Assembly (NCBI GenBank): GCA_022575985.1 | Contig: JAKSXM010000272.1 | Location: 7,006,001 to 7,070,000, forward strand | Direction of reading: 5' to 3' | Length of the DNA: 64,000 nt | Source: Anagrus nilaparvatae | Taxonomy: Eukaryota > Arthropoda > Insecta > Hymenoptera > Mymaridae | Shown here: in pieces, positions 49,555-61,200 of the stretch | How the letters are laid out: each line of letters begins with the position of its first letter | Numbering within the stretch: position 1 is the stretch's first letter | Program-made: the position numbers and the translations under genes | Notes under the pieces: model-generated | Told to the model about the DNA's origin: nothing | What the model saw: only the letters and a program-made list of their open reading frames with translations | Database searches by the model: none

Positions 49555-50957
49555 TAGTATTACTATAGGCGTAAAGGTCTATTTCATAGTCTTTTTTTGC
49601 TGATAGGTCCGTGGACCTTTTCAACAAATTCTTATATTTTTTCGGTCGCTGAACACGGTTCTGCTATCCATTTTTACCGCAAAAGTTACCCACAATAGAC
49701 AACTTTAAGTTATTTCTTACGACTCTTTTATGGTATTTTTAATCGTATTTTTATCAGTTATTTAAGTTTTTTAGGTCATTGAACACTATATTGTTATCCG
49801 CTTTTACTGCAAAATCTCCAGTTGCTCATAATAGCCACCTTTAGATTATTACCCAAAAAACATAAATAACTGATTAGAACACCAAAAAAGTTATAAAAAT
49901 AATCTAAAATCACCTATTACATGCAACTAGAACTTTTTCGGTAAAGACGTATAACAGAATCATTGGAAAATTTCACGGACCTATCAGCAAAAAAAGTGAC
50001 TAAAAAATATTGCTGTATTTATATAATAGTGTAGTCGTAGAATCCTATTTCGTGGTCACTTTTTTTTAGCTGTTAGGTCCGTGGAATTTTCCAACGAGTC
50101 GTTAAATAATTTGGGCAACTGAACACGATTCTGCAATTTGTTTTTATCGCAAATTATCCAGTTGCCCACTATAGGCCACTTTGGATTATTTTCATCGATT
50201 TTTTTTAACTTTTCTATCAATTACGTATGTTTATTGGGTAGCTAAACATGATTTAGCTACCCAATTTTACCGCCAATGCTTCAATTGCTCACAATAGGCA
50301 ACTTTATGTTATTTTTAGTAATTATATAGCCTTTTTATCCGTTAGGTTAGTTTTAATGTGTCTCTGAATTCGATATTGCTATTCGTTTTTATCAAAAATG
50401 GTCTAGTTGCCCACAATAGACAATGTTTGCAACTATTTATTTACACTTCCAATTTAAAAAATTTTAATACAGATATGAGATAACCCTAAATTTAAAAAAA
50501 AAGAAGATATTTTTAATAGAGTAAATATATTATAATTTTATAAGCTTATAAAAGTTAATTAGCGACTAATTTTTTTACACAAAAAGACAATAATAACGAA
50601 TAATTATTCAATATGTGTATGATAATTATTATCATAAAATAAATATTATAATAACAAATAAAATATTTCAATCTAAATTACATTCATTTTTCTAATAAAT
50701 GTCTAATTTTAAAATAGAATTCAATATTTATACAATTAAAAAAATTTTTCAATTATTTTTGCAATTATTTCCATTCAGAAGTACAAATTTTAAAAGTAAG
50801 ATAAAGTTGCCTATTGTGAGCAACTAGAGCATTTGCAGTAATATTGGATAGTAGAATCGTGTTCTCTGACCCAAAAAAATTAAGGACCTGTTTGAAAATT
50901 CCACGGACCTATCAGCTAAAAAAAAAGACTATGAAATAGGGCTCTACGAGTACACTA
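49555..50957. mobile_element. Composite inverted-repeat element, about 1.4 kb
   Basis: Four diverged copies of one module alternate in orientation: plus from about 49565, minus ending about 50010, plus from about 50027, minus ending 50957. Each has CCTATTTCATAGTC-like sequence, then CTGATAGGTCCGTGG, then AACACGRTTCTGC and GCCCACAATAG. TAA occurs just outside both outer ends (49552-49554, 50958-50960) and before the internal TAGTGTAGTCGTAG at 50027. This would fit a 3-bp target duplication as in Harbinger-type elements, but TAA is common here. No transposase is present. A stretch at about 50440-50780 is plain AT-rich filler. Confidence 0.65.
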
Positions 50958-52579
50958 TAACCAGACATGTATTTATATTTAATACGTATCAGTACACTGT
51001 ATTAAGACATAACTGTTTGTTGGTTTTAAAACTGAAACCGATCAGCAGATTACAAAAATCGTTCCCAAAATTTTCCAGTTTAATTTTTTATTAGAAAAAA
51101 TTTTATTCCTTACGAAAAAAGCCAAATTTTCTATTTAACAGTTTTAAATTATATTTTTGGATACCACAATTTATCAATTCTGAGTAAGACTCGAATATAT
51201 ATTTAAAAAATTTTTTTAAATGTTTAATTATAAATTAAAATCTGATCTATAAAATAAAAAATGTTATAGAATTCTAATAATCTGATAAAATGAGGTATGT
51301 ATTTTATAAAAACAAGACAAGACAAGAAGGTATAAGAAAAAAGCGATAACATACTTTCTCGTTGAAATTTAAAATATCACGAGATAACGTCACTCGTATT
51401 TTAATAGAAAAAGAAGAAAATTGAACATTTAATAACGATAAAGAGGAAGCATTCACGATTTTCTCGCAATATACATAAAAAAGAATAATTAATTTGAAAA
51501 CATGCAATATCTTAGAAATATCCTCCATAATAAATTCGATTTTCCTATTGTTCGAGGAGGAATTTTCGGGATTTTGAATTGAAAATAACACAGAGACGGA
51601 AATGTCAGTAGGTATAAAAAATATCTGAGATAATAATTTGTTTTAGATCCTAGTGACTGTATATAGACACTTGTATCCGGTGGATACCAGTAATTAATAA
51701 CTCGGCAATACTTTTATATTTCTATATAGGCAGAGGAGGTCCCTATTAATACACTATTGTTCAGAGACGCGTAACGAATACACGTGTGTGCGGGTACATA
51801 ATATTATAATAAATATTTTTTTATAGATTATAAATATAGAATTTGGACAGGTGCTGCCATCTGAACCGAAACGTTGAATAATTAATAGTTAATAAATAAG
51901 ATCGAACGAATGGCAAATATCGATCCTAATCAGCGATTCTCATTTCCATACTTGGATATTTTTTAATCATGTAATTTAATTACCAGTTTGATAAGAATGA
52001 TACGTTACATTGTATTAAAATAAAAAAAAAAAAACAAAAGCTGAAACATAATGACATTATTTTTAATAAATAAAAAAAGAGACATTGTTGCAAAAATTTT
52101 AAATCAACGAGTCCTTGAATTGGTAATAGAAATATGCTTATTCATTTATATAACATATAAGTAGTTTAAATTACAATTTTCAATAATATCTATGTATAAG
52201 ATATATTATTACCTTATTATGCTACTCTTATACATTGTAATACTATTATAAGAGCTATAATAATAATAATTACACACATAGACTGATATTTTATTTCTTA
52301 ATAGTTTTTAATTTATACGCAACAGTTTTATTTTTTGGGTACTTCGTGTTGAATTTTTTCAATTTAGATTTAAAATTCAGAAAATTTGGGATTTCACTAA
52401 ACTTGACTTTAAAATTTGGGGCAATTAGTTTTCAGGCTCAAAATGGGAGGCAGACTACAAAATAAAGTTTGATTTCTGTATTAACAGGTTGGCCAATTAG
52501 TTCCTCATAGAGGAATCATTATGTTATAGGTGAAAGTTTGATTTAAGCACTTTTTGAGTATTTTAAATATTTTTTTTTT
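50958..52579. other. AT-rich non-coding DNA
   Basis: A somewhat complex patch at 51630-51960 has no readable exon. The rest is low complexity. Confidence 0.5.
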
Positions 52580-53090
52580 TTAATTTGGACGTAGTACCTA
52601 AGTTTTTTCTATGAAAGTACTAGCTTTCAGTCATTTCGTTTTTACTCGATTTTTTGGATCTGATTGACAATTTTCTAAAATTTTTTTTCTCAAACAAATT
52701 TTTTTTTAACGTAACATTTAATTTTTTTCCACGGGAGTCATATGTAGTTTCAGAAAATTCGTTATTACTGCATTTTTATGGATTTAATACCCAATTTTAT
52801 GAAAATTTTTTTCCAAAAATTTTTAGTATAAAAGAATAAAAAAAACAAGATTATTTTTTTTCATTTTGGAAGTAATAACTTATTTTTTTTTAAAGGAGTT
52901 CTAGTTTTAAGAAAATCATTATTTCCTAATATATGTCGTATTTTTTGTATTTAAATTTTTTTCCTTTAAAAATATAAAAAATTTATTCTTTTTTTTTGAC
53001 GTAATGCCTAAATTTTTGCACGAGAGTTCTATAGTTTTCATTCACTTGGCGTTACTTTATTTCTCAGATGATATCTAGTCAATGGTAAAA
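52580..53090 (+). repeat. Decayed ~150-bp tandem repeat, block 1
   Basis: About four units start near 52583, 52700, 52852 and 52993. Each opens with a T run and a GGACGTAGTACCTAAGTTTT-like line, then a CTATGRRAGT segment, ATTTTTGGATCTGAT, and a tail with TTTTCTCAAA. The units are strongly diverged, so the array is old. Confidence 0.65.
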
Positions 53091-54324
53091 ATTTTCAACA
53101 CATATAAATATTTGTCATTGCTTACGGATATGAGCATAGGTTTTTTTACTATTTTTACTAAAATAAATAAAAAAACTACAAACCTCCCGAAAATTCTGTA
53201 GTATTAATATTATTATATTTACGAATGCCATAGTCACAATCCTGCGTTTTTTATCTTTAATTAGCAATTAAAATTGCTACATAATGTAAGTTTCGATCAA
53301 TTCAATTATATTGCAGAAGAAAAGGAATAAATAACTAATTAAATAAATAATTTTCTTTAATACAGAAACAAATAAATAAAAAACGTGTGCAAGCAATTTT
53401 TCAAATAAAAAAAAAATGAATTATTGTTTTATTCATCATACTTATGTATGTGTATTAACTTTCTAGCAAAAAATATTACATACGTAATAGCAAAAAGTGC
53501 ATTATTTAAAATTTTAATTTTTGTATAAAAAAGAATAAGATTTTTATCAAAGGTGCAAATTCATTCTACGAAATTCACCATCAGCCCGTCTGATAATGTT
53601 TTTGTTTTTAATTAGTCATGATACACGTAACCTGTTGTTATTTACATTATTAATTAATAAATAGGAAAGAAAGGTGAGATATGTGCATAAATAAATAAAA
53701 TATTATAGGAGGAAAAAGAAAAAAAGTCTTATTGAATTACAAATCGTCAGTGGGATGACGAATAGCTTTAATATTAAAAAGCATCTTTTTTAGATCAAAG
53801 TTGGTTCTCACGCGTTAACAACCCCCTTATGCTAATTTATATACATTACAATCTACCTTTCGCTGACGATGCATGCGTGACTGATACGAAATGACGATGA
53901 GCTCGCATTTATTTATATTATTTGAATATAAATTATATAGTTAATCTAAAATCGTACTACTTTTGTGTTACCGAACACTTACGTATTTTATCTTCTTTCT
54001 TTCCTTTTGCCTTTGCTTTTTTTATATGATAATATTTTATTTTTTTTTAATATAAAAAATTCATTGCTCGACAAAAATACTTCTTTTTTTAATTCATTCA
54101 TTTATATAATTTATTGTTTATGTTTATTTACTCGTATAATTGTAACTCGAAACGACGTTAAACATATTTTATTCGTCATTTACAATGTCTACTGCAGAAA
54201 AAAATGTTTCCGAGATAACGAATTCATCCAAAAAAATATTTCCTCTACTTATCGAGCTAATGCATGCGCTAAAATTTACATTTCATCTTTTTAAGTAATG
54301 TTTGAACAATAAATTTTTTTTAAT
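53091..54324. other. Unrelated AT-rich DNA between two repeat blocks
   Basis: This stretch shows none of the repeat motifs found on both sides and could be a later insertion. No terminal repeats or target duplication were found. The 109-codon frame at 53965-54294 is Phe/Leu/Ile/Tyr-rich and unrecognised. Confidence 0.4.
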
Positions 54325-54477
54325 TTTTGGTTACTCATAAAGTGAAATATCTTTAAAATATTTTGCGATCGTTACAAGAGGAACTATTGTTTTAGATGAA
54401 ATTTCGATTTCTGATTTTTTGACATATAAGAACGTTTTGGGACCCCAAGAAACTAAAAGTCCGTATGTGTGTGTGAC

Positions 54478-54970
54478 TTTTTTTTCGGTTTTGATAATTA
54501 ATTTATTGAAAATTATATTCTCAAAATTTTTGTTACCAAAAAATACAAACAATACCAATTTTTTTTTTCTTTCTGGACGTAGTACCTAATTTTTTTCTAT
54601 GGGAGTTTTAGAAATATCATTTATAGACAATTTTTGGATCTGATACGTAATTTATTAAAAATTTTTGTCTTAAAATTTTTGCCACCCAAAATACAAAAAA
54701 CACCATTTTTTTTTTTTTTTTTGGCATATGGTACCTAATTTATTTCTATAGAAGTAAATTAGTTTTAAAAATGCTGCTTTTACTCTATTTTTTGGATCTG
54801 CTATAAGCTAATTTCTTAAAATTTTTCTCAAAATTTTTGGGTTCAAAAAATTAAAAAATCACCAAAATTTCTTTTCTTTTTGGACGCACTATCAATTTTT
54901 TTTATTTGGAAGAACTAATTATAGATAAATCATTATTTATTTATTTTACTTTTTGATAATTCAAGCGATT
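54478..54970 (+). repeat. Decayed ~155-bp tandem repeat, block 2
   Basis: A partial unit (54478-54562) is followed by units near 54563, 54719 and 54874, with GGACGTAGTACCTAATTTTT at 54575, TTTTTGGATCTG at 54631 and 54793, and TCAAAATTTTTG tails. The same family occurs at 52580-53090. Confidence 0.7.
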
Positions 54971-55130
54971 TTTCAGAATTAGTATAACTCTAAAGAAATA
55001 TGAAAATGGTTATTTTTGTATATTTAGGCTATGACTACATGGTATTCAAAAACTGATTACAATATTTTGTTTAGCATTAAAAAATCCCTTAGGTTGCCTA
55101 CATTTAACCACCCTCGTGGAAAAAAAAGAA

Positions 55131-55240
55131 CATAATATCTCATAATATCCCATAATATCCCATAATATCTCCATTTTTTGGCACATAATATGGGATAATA
55201 TGGGATATTATGGGATATTATGGGATAATATCTCATAAAT
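55131..55240. repeat. CATAATATCC repeat hairpin at the left terminus
   Basis: Four CATAATATCY units on one side of CCATTTTTTGGCACA face about five TATGGGATAT-type units on the other, so each element end is itself a hairpin. The inverted copy at 58125-58245 has a different number and order of units, so slippage continued after the arms formed. Confidence 0.8.
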
Positions 55241-55785
55241 GAGCAAAAAAAAAATGAAAAAAAAAAGTAAAATTATCATTAGAACATTAATATTAGGATT
55301 GATAGGCTGAAGGCAAAATTATTTAATGTTTTTTATTCAATTTAAGATTTTAAGTTTTAGAAAGAAAAGACAATCTTAATTTTATTCTTGTTAAGTTACT
55401 TGTTTAATTATAATTAAAAATTTGTTAAAAAGTTTAAAATAATTTTGTTTTTAGGACAAAGAAAATAAAATTTTCTTTTAGATGAGCATTATAATTTGTA
55501 CATCAAATCTACTTCAAGCGCTAGGTTTTTGAATAAAAATTTAAAATTTTTTTACAAGAAAACAGAAAAAGATAAAAGAAAAATTTTTTTGTTGTGAATA
55601 AGTACACTAAAGTAGTATTAAAAAAATGTTGTTTTATTCATTTTTATGAATGTAAAGTTATCCGCCAGAGAAATATATTCTATCCACCAGAAGCCTTTCT
55701 AGAAAGGGCTCTTAACTATATCTTTTAACTTGAAAATAAAAAATATGTAAATAATTCTTATTTTACAATTTAAGTTAAAACTGGG

Positions 55786-56350
55786 GGTTTTTTGGGGCGC
55801 TAAATCGCTAATTTTGGTCACGAACGTGAAAAAACGTTTGCGTTTGTGGGGAATTCGGAAAATAGGCGTTTTCTCATCCTGAAAAATGAAAATCGTAAAA
55901 CTTTATGTTATTCAATTAAAAAACACTATCTGAAGGTTTTTTGGGGCGCTGAATCGATATTTTTGGTCAGGAATGTGAAAAAACGTTTGCGTTTGCGGGA
56001 AACTCGGAAAATAGGTGTTTTTTCATTCTGAAAAGTGAAAATCGTAAAACATTATTTTATTCAACTAAAAGACGGTATCTAGGGTTTTTTTGGGGCGCTA
56101 AATCGCTAATTTTGGCCACGAACGTGAAAAAACGTTTGCGTTTGCGGGAAATTCGGAAAATAGGTGTTTTTTCATTCTGAAAAGTGAAAATCGTAAAATT
56201 TTATTTTATTCAATTAAAAAACGGTATCTGAAGGTTTTTTGGGGCGCTGAATCGATATTTTTGGTCAGGAACGTGAAAAAAAGTTTGCGTTTGCGGGGAA
56301 TTCGGAAAATAGGCGTTTTCTCATCCTGAAAAATGAAAATCGTAAAACGT
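55786..56350 (+). repeat. Four-copy 149-bp tandem array in the left arm
   Basis: Units begin with GGTTTTTTGGGGCGCT at about 55786, 55935, 56083 and 56233; the last lacks its tail. All share AACGTGAAAAAACGTTTGCG-like sequence and end in GAAAATCGTAAAAC. Units 1 and 3 have CTAAATCGCTAATTTTGG, and units 2 and 4 have CTGAATCGATATTTTTGG. It is absent from the right arm. Confidence 0.9.
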
Positions 56351-58257
56351 AAATATTTTTGGTGTCGCTAAACTGGAAAATGAGGTCCTCAGAGTCCAAA
56401 AATGCCTTAAATACCCTTAAAACATCGAAAACACCCCTTTTTTACCAAAAATTTTTGGATTTTATAGCGAGAATCGTAAATATTCGGAACATCTGGATCG
56501 TAAATTACAATGGATGACTTGAATATGTTGGGAAATACCGAAAACTACTTCCGTTTATTCCAACGCGCCTTTTTGGCCGAGAAACGCAGGTCTCAATTCT
56601 ATAACAACGTTATTGGGTTTTTAGGCAATTTTCCAAATAACGCTGTCATATTGCAACTCTACCAAAATACTACTGTTTGGTCTCATTTTTTTTGTATAAG
56701 TGCAACCTTTCATTCCCAGTAAACCGCAATTTTTTATCACTGATTCTCTCATCGCTTTAGTTAGTAAACCAAATGTCCATTTTTTGCCAAAAATGATTAA
56801 TTTTAAAGTTGCTGTAAAAATTGTAATTTTTGATGAAAATGAGTCGTAAAGGTCTCAAAACTTTTGTATAAGCTCTAATTTTTGAAAAATTTTTTACTCA
56901 TTCCTTTTCGATTTTTTATTTAGCAGATATGATAATTTAAAAAAAAGAGTAAATTTCAGGTTTTTTAAAAAAAAATCATATTTTATCACATATCTTTGTC
57001 GAGTCAGATCTCCGAAAGGTCTAAAGGAAAATGGACAAGTGACAAATTTTTCGAAACTTGAAACTAGTACAAAATGTTGGAGACTAATAAGACTTATTTT
57101 CATCAAAAATTAAAATTTTAGCAGCAATTGTAAAATTGGTCATTTTTGGCAAAAAATGGACATTTGATTTACTAACTATAGCGACGAGAGAATCGGTGAT
57201 GAAAAATTGCGGTTTACGGGGAATGAAAGGTTGCACTTATACAAAAAAAATGAGACCAAACAGTAGTATTTTGGTAGAATTGCAATATGACAGCGTTATT
57301 TGGAAAATTGCCTAAAAACCCTATCTTATAACATTGTTATAGAATTGAGACCTGCGTTTCTCGGCCAAAAAGACGCGTTGGAATAAGTAGGTTTCGGTAT
57401 TTTTGCAACATATTTAAGTCATCCATTGTAATTTACGATCCAGATGTTCCAAATATTTACGATTCTCGCTATAAAATCCAAAAATTTTTGGTAAAAAAGG
57501 GGTGTTTTCGGTGTTTTAAGGGTGTTTAATGCATTTTCGGACTCTGAGGACCTCATTTTCGAGTTTAGCGACACCGAGAACATATAGGGTAGTATAAAAA
57601 ACGTATTCTTTCTAGAAAGGCTTCTGGTGGATAGAATATATTTCTCTGGCGGATAACTTTACATTCATAAAAATGAATAAAACAACATTTTTTTAATACT
57701 ACTTTAGTGTACTTATTCACAACAAAAAAATTTTTCTATTATCTTTTTCTGTTTTCTTGTAAAAAAATTTTAAATTTTCATTCAAAAACCTAGCGCGCGA
57801 AGTAGATTTGATGTACAAATTATAATGTTAATCTAAAAGAAAATTTTATTTTCTTTGTCCTAAATACAAAATTATTTTAAACTTTTTAACAAATTTTTAA
57901 TTATAATTAAACAAGTATCTTAACAAGAATAAAATTAAGATTGTCTTTTCTTTCTAAAACTTAAAATCTTAAATTGAATAAAAAAAATTAAATAATTTTG
58001 CCTTCAGAATATAATTATATTAATATACTTTTTATTACTGACACCTATATTGCCTATCAATCCCAATATTAATGTTCTAATGATAATTTTACTTTTTTTT
58101 TCATTTTTTTTTTTTTGCTTATTTATGAGATATTATTCCATAATATCCCATAATATTCCATATTATCCCATATTATGTGCCAAAAAATGGAGATATTATG
58201 GGATATTATGGGATATTATGGGATATTATGGAATATTATGTTCTTTTTTTTCCACGA

Positions 58258-61200
58258 GGGCAGAAATTCAAATATACTTATCGAAATACTTTTTTGTAAA
58301 AATAACAAAAAATGGCGAACCTTACTATATGGTTGGTGGTATCAAAAATGTCTAATTTTTGCGTTACGTATTTTCTGGACGGTCCGTTAGGTTCAGCATT
58401 AAAAATTCATCAAGCAAAAATTGAAATGGTAATATTTTAAAAATATTTTTATAAGAACAAAAACAACTTCACTTCAATACTCTATAAGACAAAAATTGAA
58501 AATATTTTTGACTCTTAATTATAGAATTTATTTCTATGTTGAATATTTTATAAAATATTGAAGTTTAAAAATTTTAAATGTTAAGTTTTTAATATTAATC
58601 GCTTGAAAATAAATCATGATAAAAAAAGAAGATACGATAAGAAAATTAATTTTATTTTTAGTTTACTATATCAATTACAAATATAAGAAAAAAAAAATTG
58701 GACCCTTCCTCAGATGGGGTTTTTCCAGAATTTTGGGTTTTTCTTATTTAAAATATATTTCGGATTTTTGATGGACACTGAAAAAAATTTCCACTTGCAG
58801 CAAACAGAATTATGTTTATTAATCAAATGATTTGAAATAACCTGCAATAAAAATTTTATGCTACCTAGTAAGTAAAAAATAATTTTTTTAAAGTTTTGTG
58901 TAGTGTAGAATTTTCATATTTTTTTAGATCATTCGCTAAAAGATCAAGAGCAGATTTTTCCCTGAATAAATTTCAAGAAACTTTTATTATTGAAAAAAAT
59001 TACTTGTATAGTAAAAAAAAAGAGTAATAAAATAAAATTTTGTAAGAAATTGGAGTAGAAATTTTGTTTTATCTTTTTGTCTATACGTAGCCTAAAAAAT
59101 TGATTAATAATTATCTAATTATTCATCTAGTTTAAAAAAAAAATCTTATTGTAAACAGCGTTCCATTGAAACTATATTTTTCAAAGACATAATATCTTCA
59201 CGTAAATATTCTTATTCAATTTTGAATTTGAATGGATAAAAAATTTTTTTTTAGAGATTCCATTCGTAGAAAAAAATGGATAATTAGAAAAAAAAAGTAT
59301 AAATATAAATATAATAATAGAATATTGTTACACGAGATTTATTATAACGAGTTAATTGAATTTTTGAAAAGAGTGGACTTATAAAGAAGTGTTTCTACCT
59401 GTCGCGTTCATCTCATATTTCCAATTTTGACGATGACGATGACAAGGACAAAAAGATGATATCGCTTTTCTTCTGATTCAATAATAAAGTGGGGGAGTTG
59501 TTAGTTACGGTTTACGAGAATAGAAGAATAACAAGAGACACCCGCAACAATGGAAATTCGAAGCTCTTTTTTTTTTTTATAATATAACTAAAAAAAAAAG
59601 TTTTTTACCTGTGCGCATGCAGCTCAATAACAAGACTCACAAGCGACTTTTCCGCTCTCGATTTCTCTTATTCACTCTTTTATATTATAAAGGACAAACA
59701 ATATCTATTCTCTATATATACAATTTTCCTCCCCCGATCTTCTTTTTCTATTGTTAAAGAGACAACAAAAACCGAGCATTGACTTTTCTTTCTTTATTTT
59801 TTTTTTTCTACAACAAAAGATGAACGTATATTTGACATTTATCGAAATCATAAACGATTTCTTTAGAAAATTTATTATTATTATTATGTAACCCGTTATT
59901 CGATATGGCTATACAGAATAAATATTTTTTTCTAAATAAATAAGATCAGATTCCTCTTTTTTTTAACTTACCCAATGTAAAGAAAAAATTTTTTATATAT
60001 TTTTTTTTTTGATATTATACGTGGATTTGTTGATGTGATTGAATTTTATTCAAAAGCATTTTTGTAAACTTCAATAATAAATTAGCCCCAAAAATGTATC
60101 TAATGAAAATTTGTATTACAAATTTATTTACCAAAATTGTCAAATAATTAGTTTAAATGTTCCAAAAAATAAAGTCTAATAAGTAAAAAAAGCGCAAAAT
60201 TTTCCTAAAAGAGGGATTTAGCACGCGAAGCATTTAAAAACTCAAATAACTCATTACATTAATCTAAAAAATCATCAAATTTTTTTGAAATCGGTGTACT
60301 GGACGCATTCATGATGTACTGTACGTAAACTTACAAAATAAAGAATTTAAAAAATCAGTTTTTACAAATGTTAAATTTTCCGATAAAGTCAATTTAAAAT
60401 CTGACCCTGAATAAGATTTTTCGGAAAATTTCACATCAGCGTGAAATCTTTGGTACTTTTTGAAATTTTTAAAAATCATTATTGTTTATTTAAATGAAAA
60501 ATGTATCATTCACAAAATATATATAAATTTATATTAGAATAAGAAAATATACCTAGATGAAGCCATTGTTTACTTAAAAAAGGCTGACTCAACAATTTTA
60601 AAATTTAGAAATTATGCAGCCCATACTTAAAATTCCGATAAAAAAAATCACTTACTACTTGAAACTCTAATTTGTTTTTACAATCTATAAAAATAGATCT
60701 TCTAATTAGATTAGATTAGGAATCGAGTGTACACTCGAAAAAAAGCCTATCAATGTTTTACGTCACAACAAAAACTAAGTTTATAATACAAAAGAGTTTA
60801 TAATAAAAATTATTACATAAAAATTCAAGTGGGAATTGAAAACTTAAAATAATTTTGTTACTTCCCATAACATAAAGAAGCCTTTCTCTGTCTCTATTTT
60901 TCATTTGAAATTTCCATATATAAACATATTAGATCGAAAATTCTTTTCAATTTTTTTTTAATGCTAATCTAACAAAACATTTTATAATATCGAAACCCTT
61001 TTTTTATTATAAAGACAACATTTTTATTTATAAAATAAAAAAAAAGATGATGAAGAAGAAAGACCTTGGACCGTCTTTTTCTTTTCTCCACCTGGCTCAA
61101 TAAAATATTTTTTTTCTAACCATCCTTTATAATATGCTAAATAGTTTCTAAATGTACCCTTTTTTTTTAAGATATCTATTTATTCATTTCTTTTTTTTTC

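Larger units (their letters stand above)
55115..58257. mobile_element. 3.1-kb foldback element with asymmetric arms
   Basis: The left end CCCTCGTGGAAAAAAAAGAA is exactly inverted at the right end, and the match continues inward for most of the length. Examples are AAAATTATCATTAGAACATT, TTCTCTGGCGGATA against its complement, and TTGGCCGAGAAACGCAGGTC. The left arm runs about 55115-56900 and the right about 57040-58257, around a non-matching centre of about 140 bases. The left arm is longer because of a 149-bp array present only there. No transposase is encoded. The frames at 56510-56722 and 58050-58355 are not preserved in the opposite arm. CA flanks both ends, too short to prove a target duplication. 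It is likely a non-autonomous foldback DNA transposon of unassigned superfamily. Confidence 0.85.

Noticed and set aside
56510..56722. 70-codon frame inside the left arm of the 3.1-kb foldback
   Set aside because: The inverted copy in the right arm has length changes that break this frame, so coding is not conserved between the two arms.
58050..58355. 101-codon frame with repeated YYGILW-like residues
   Set aside because: It is a read-through of the TATGGGATAT terminal repeat of the foldback element.
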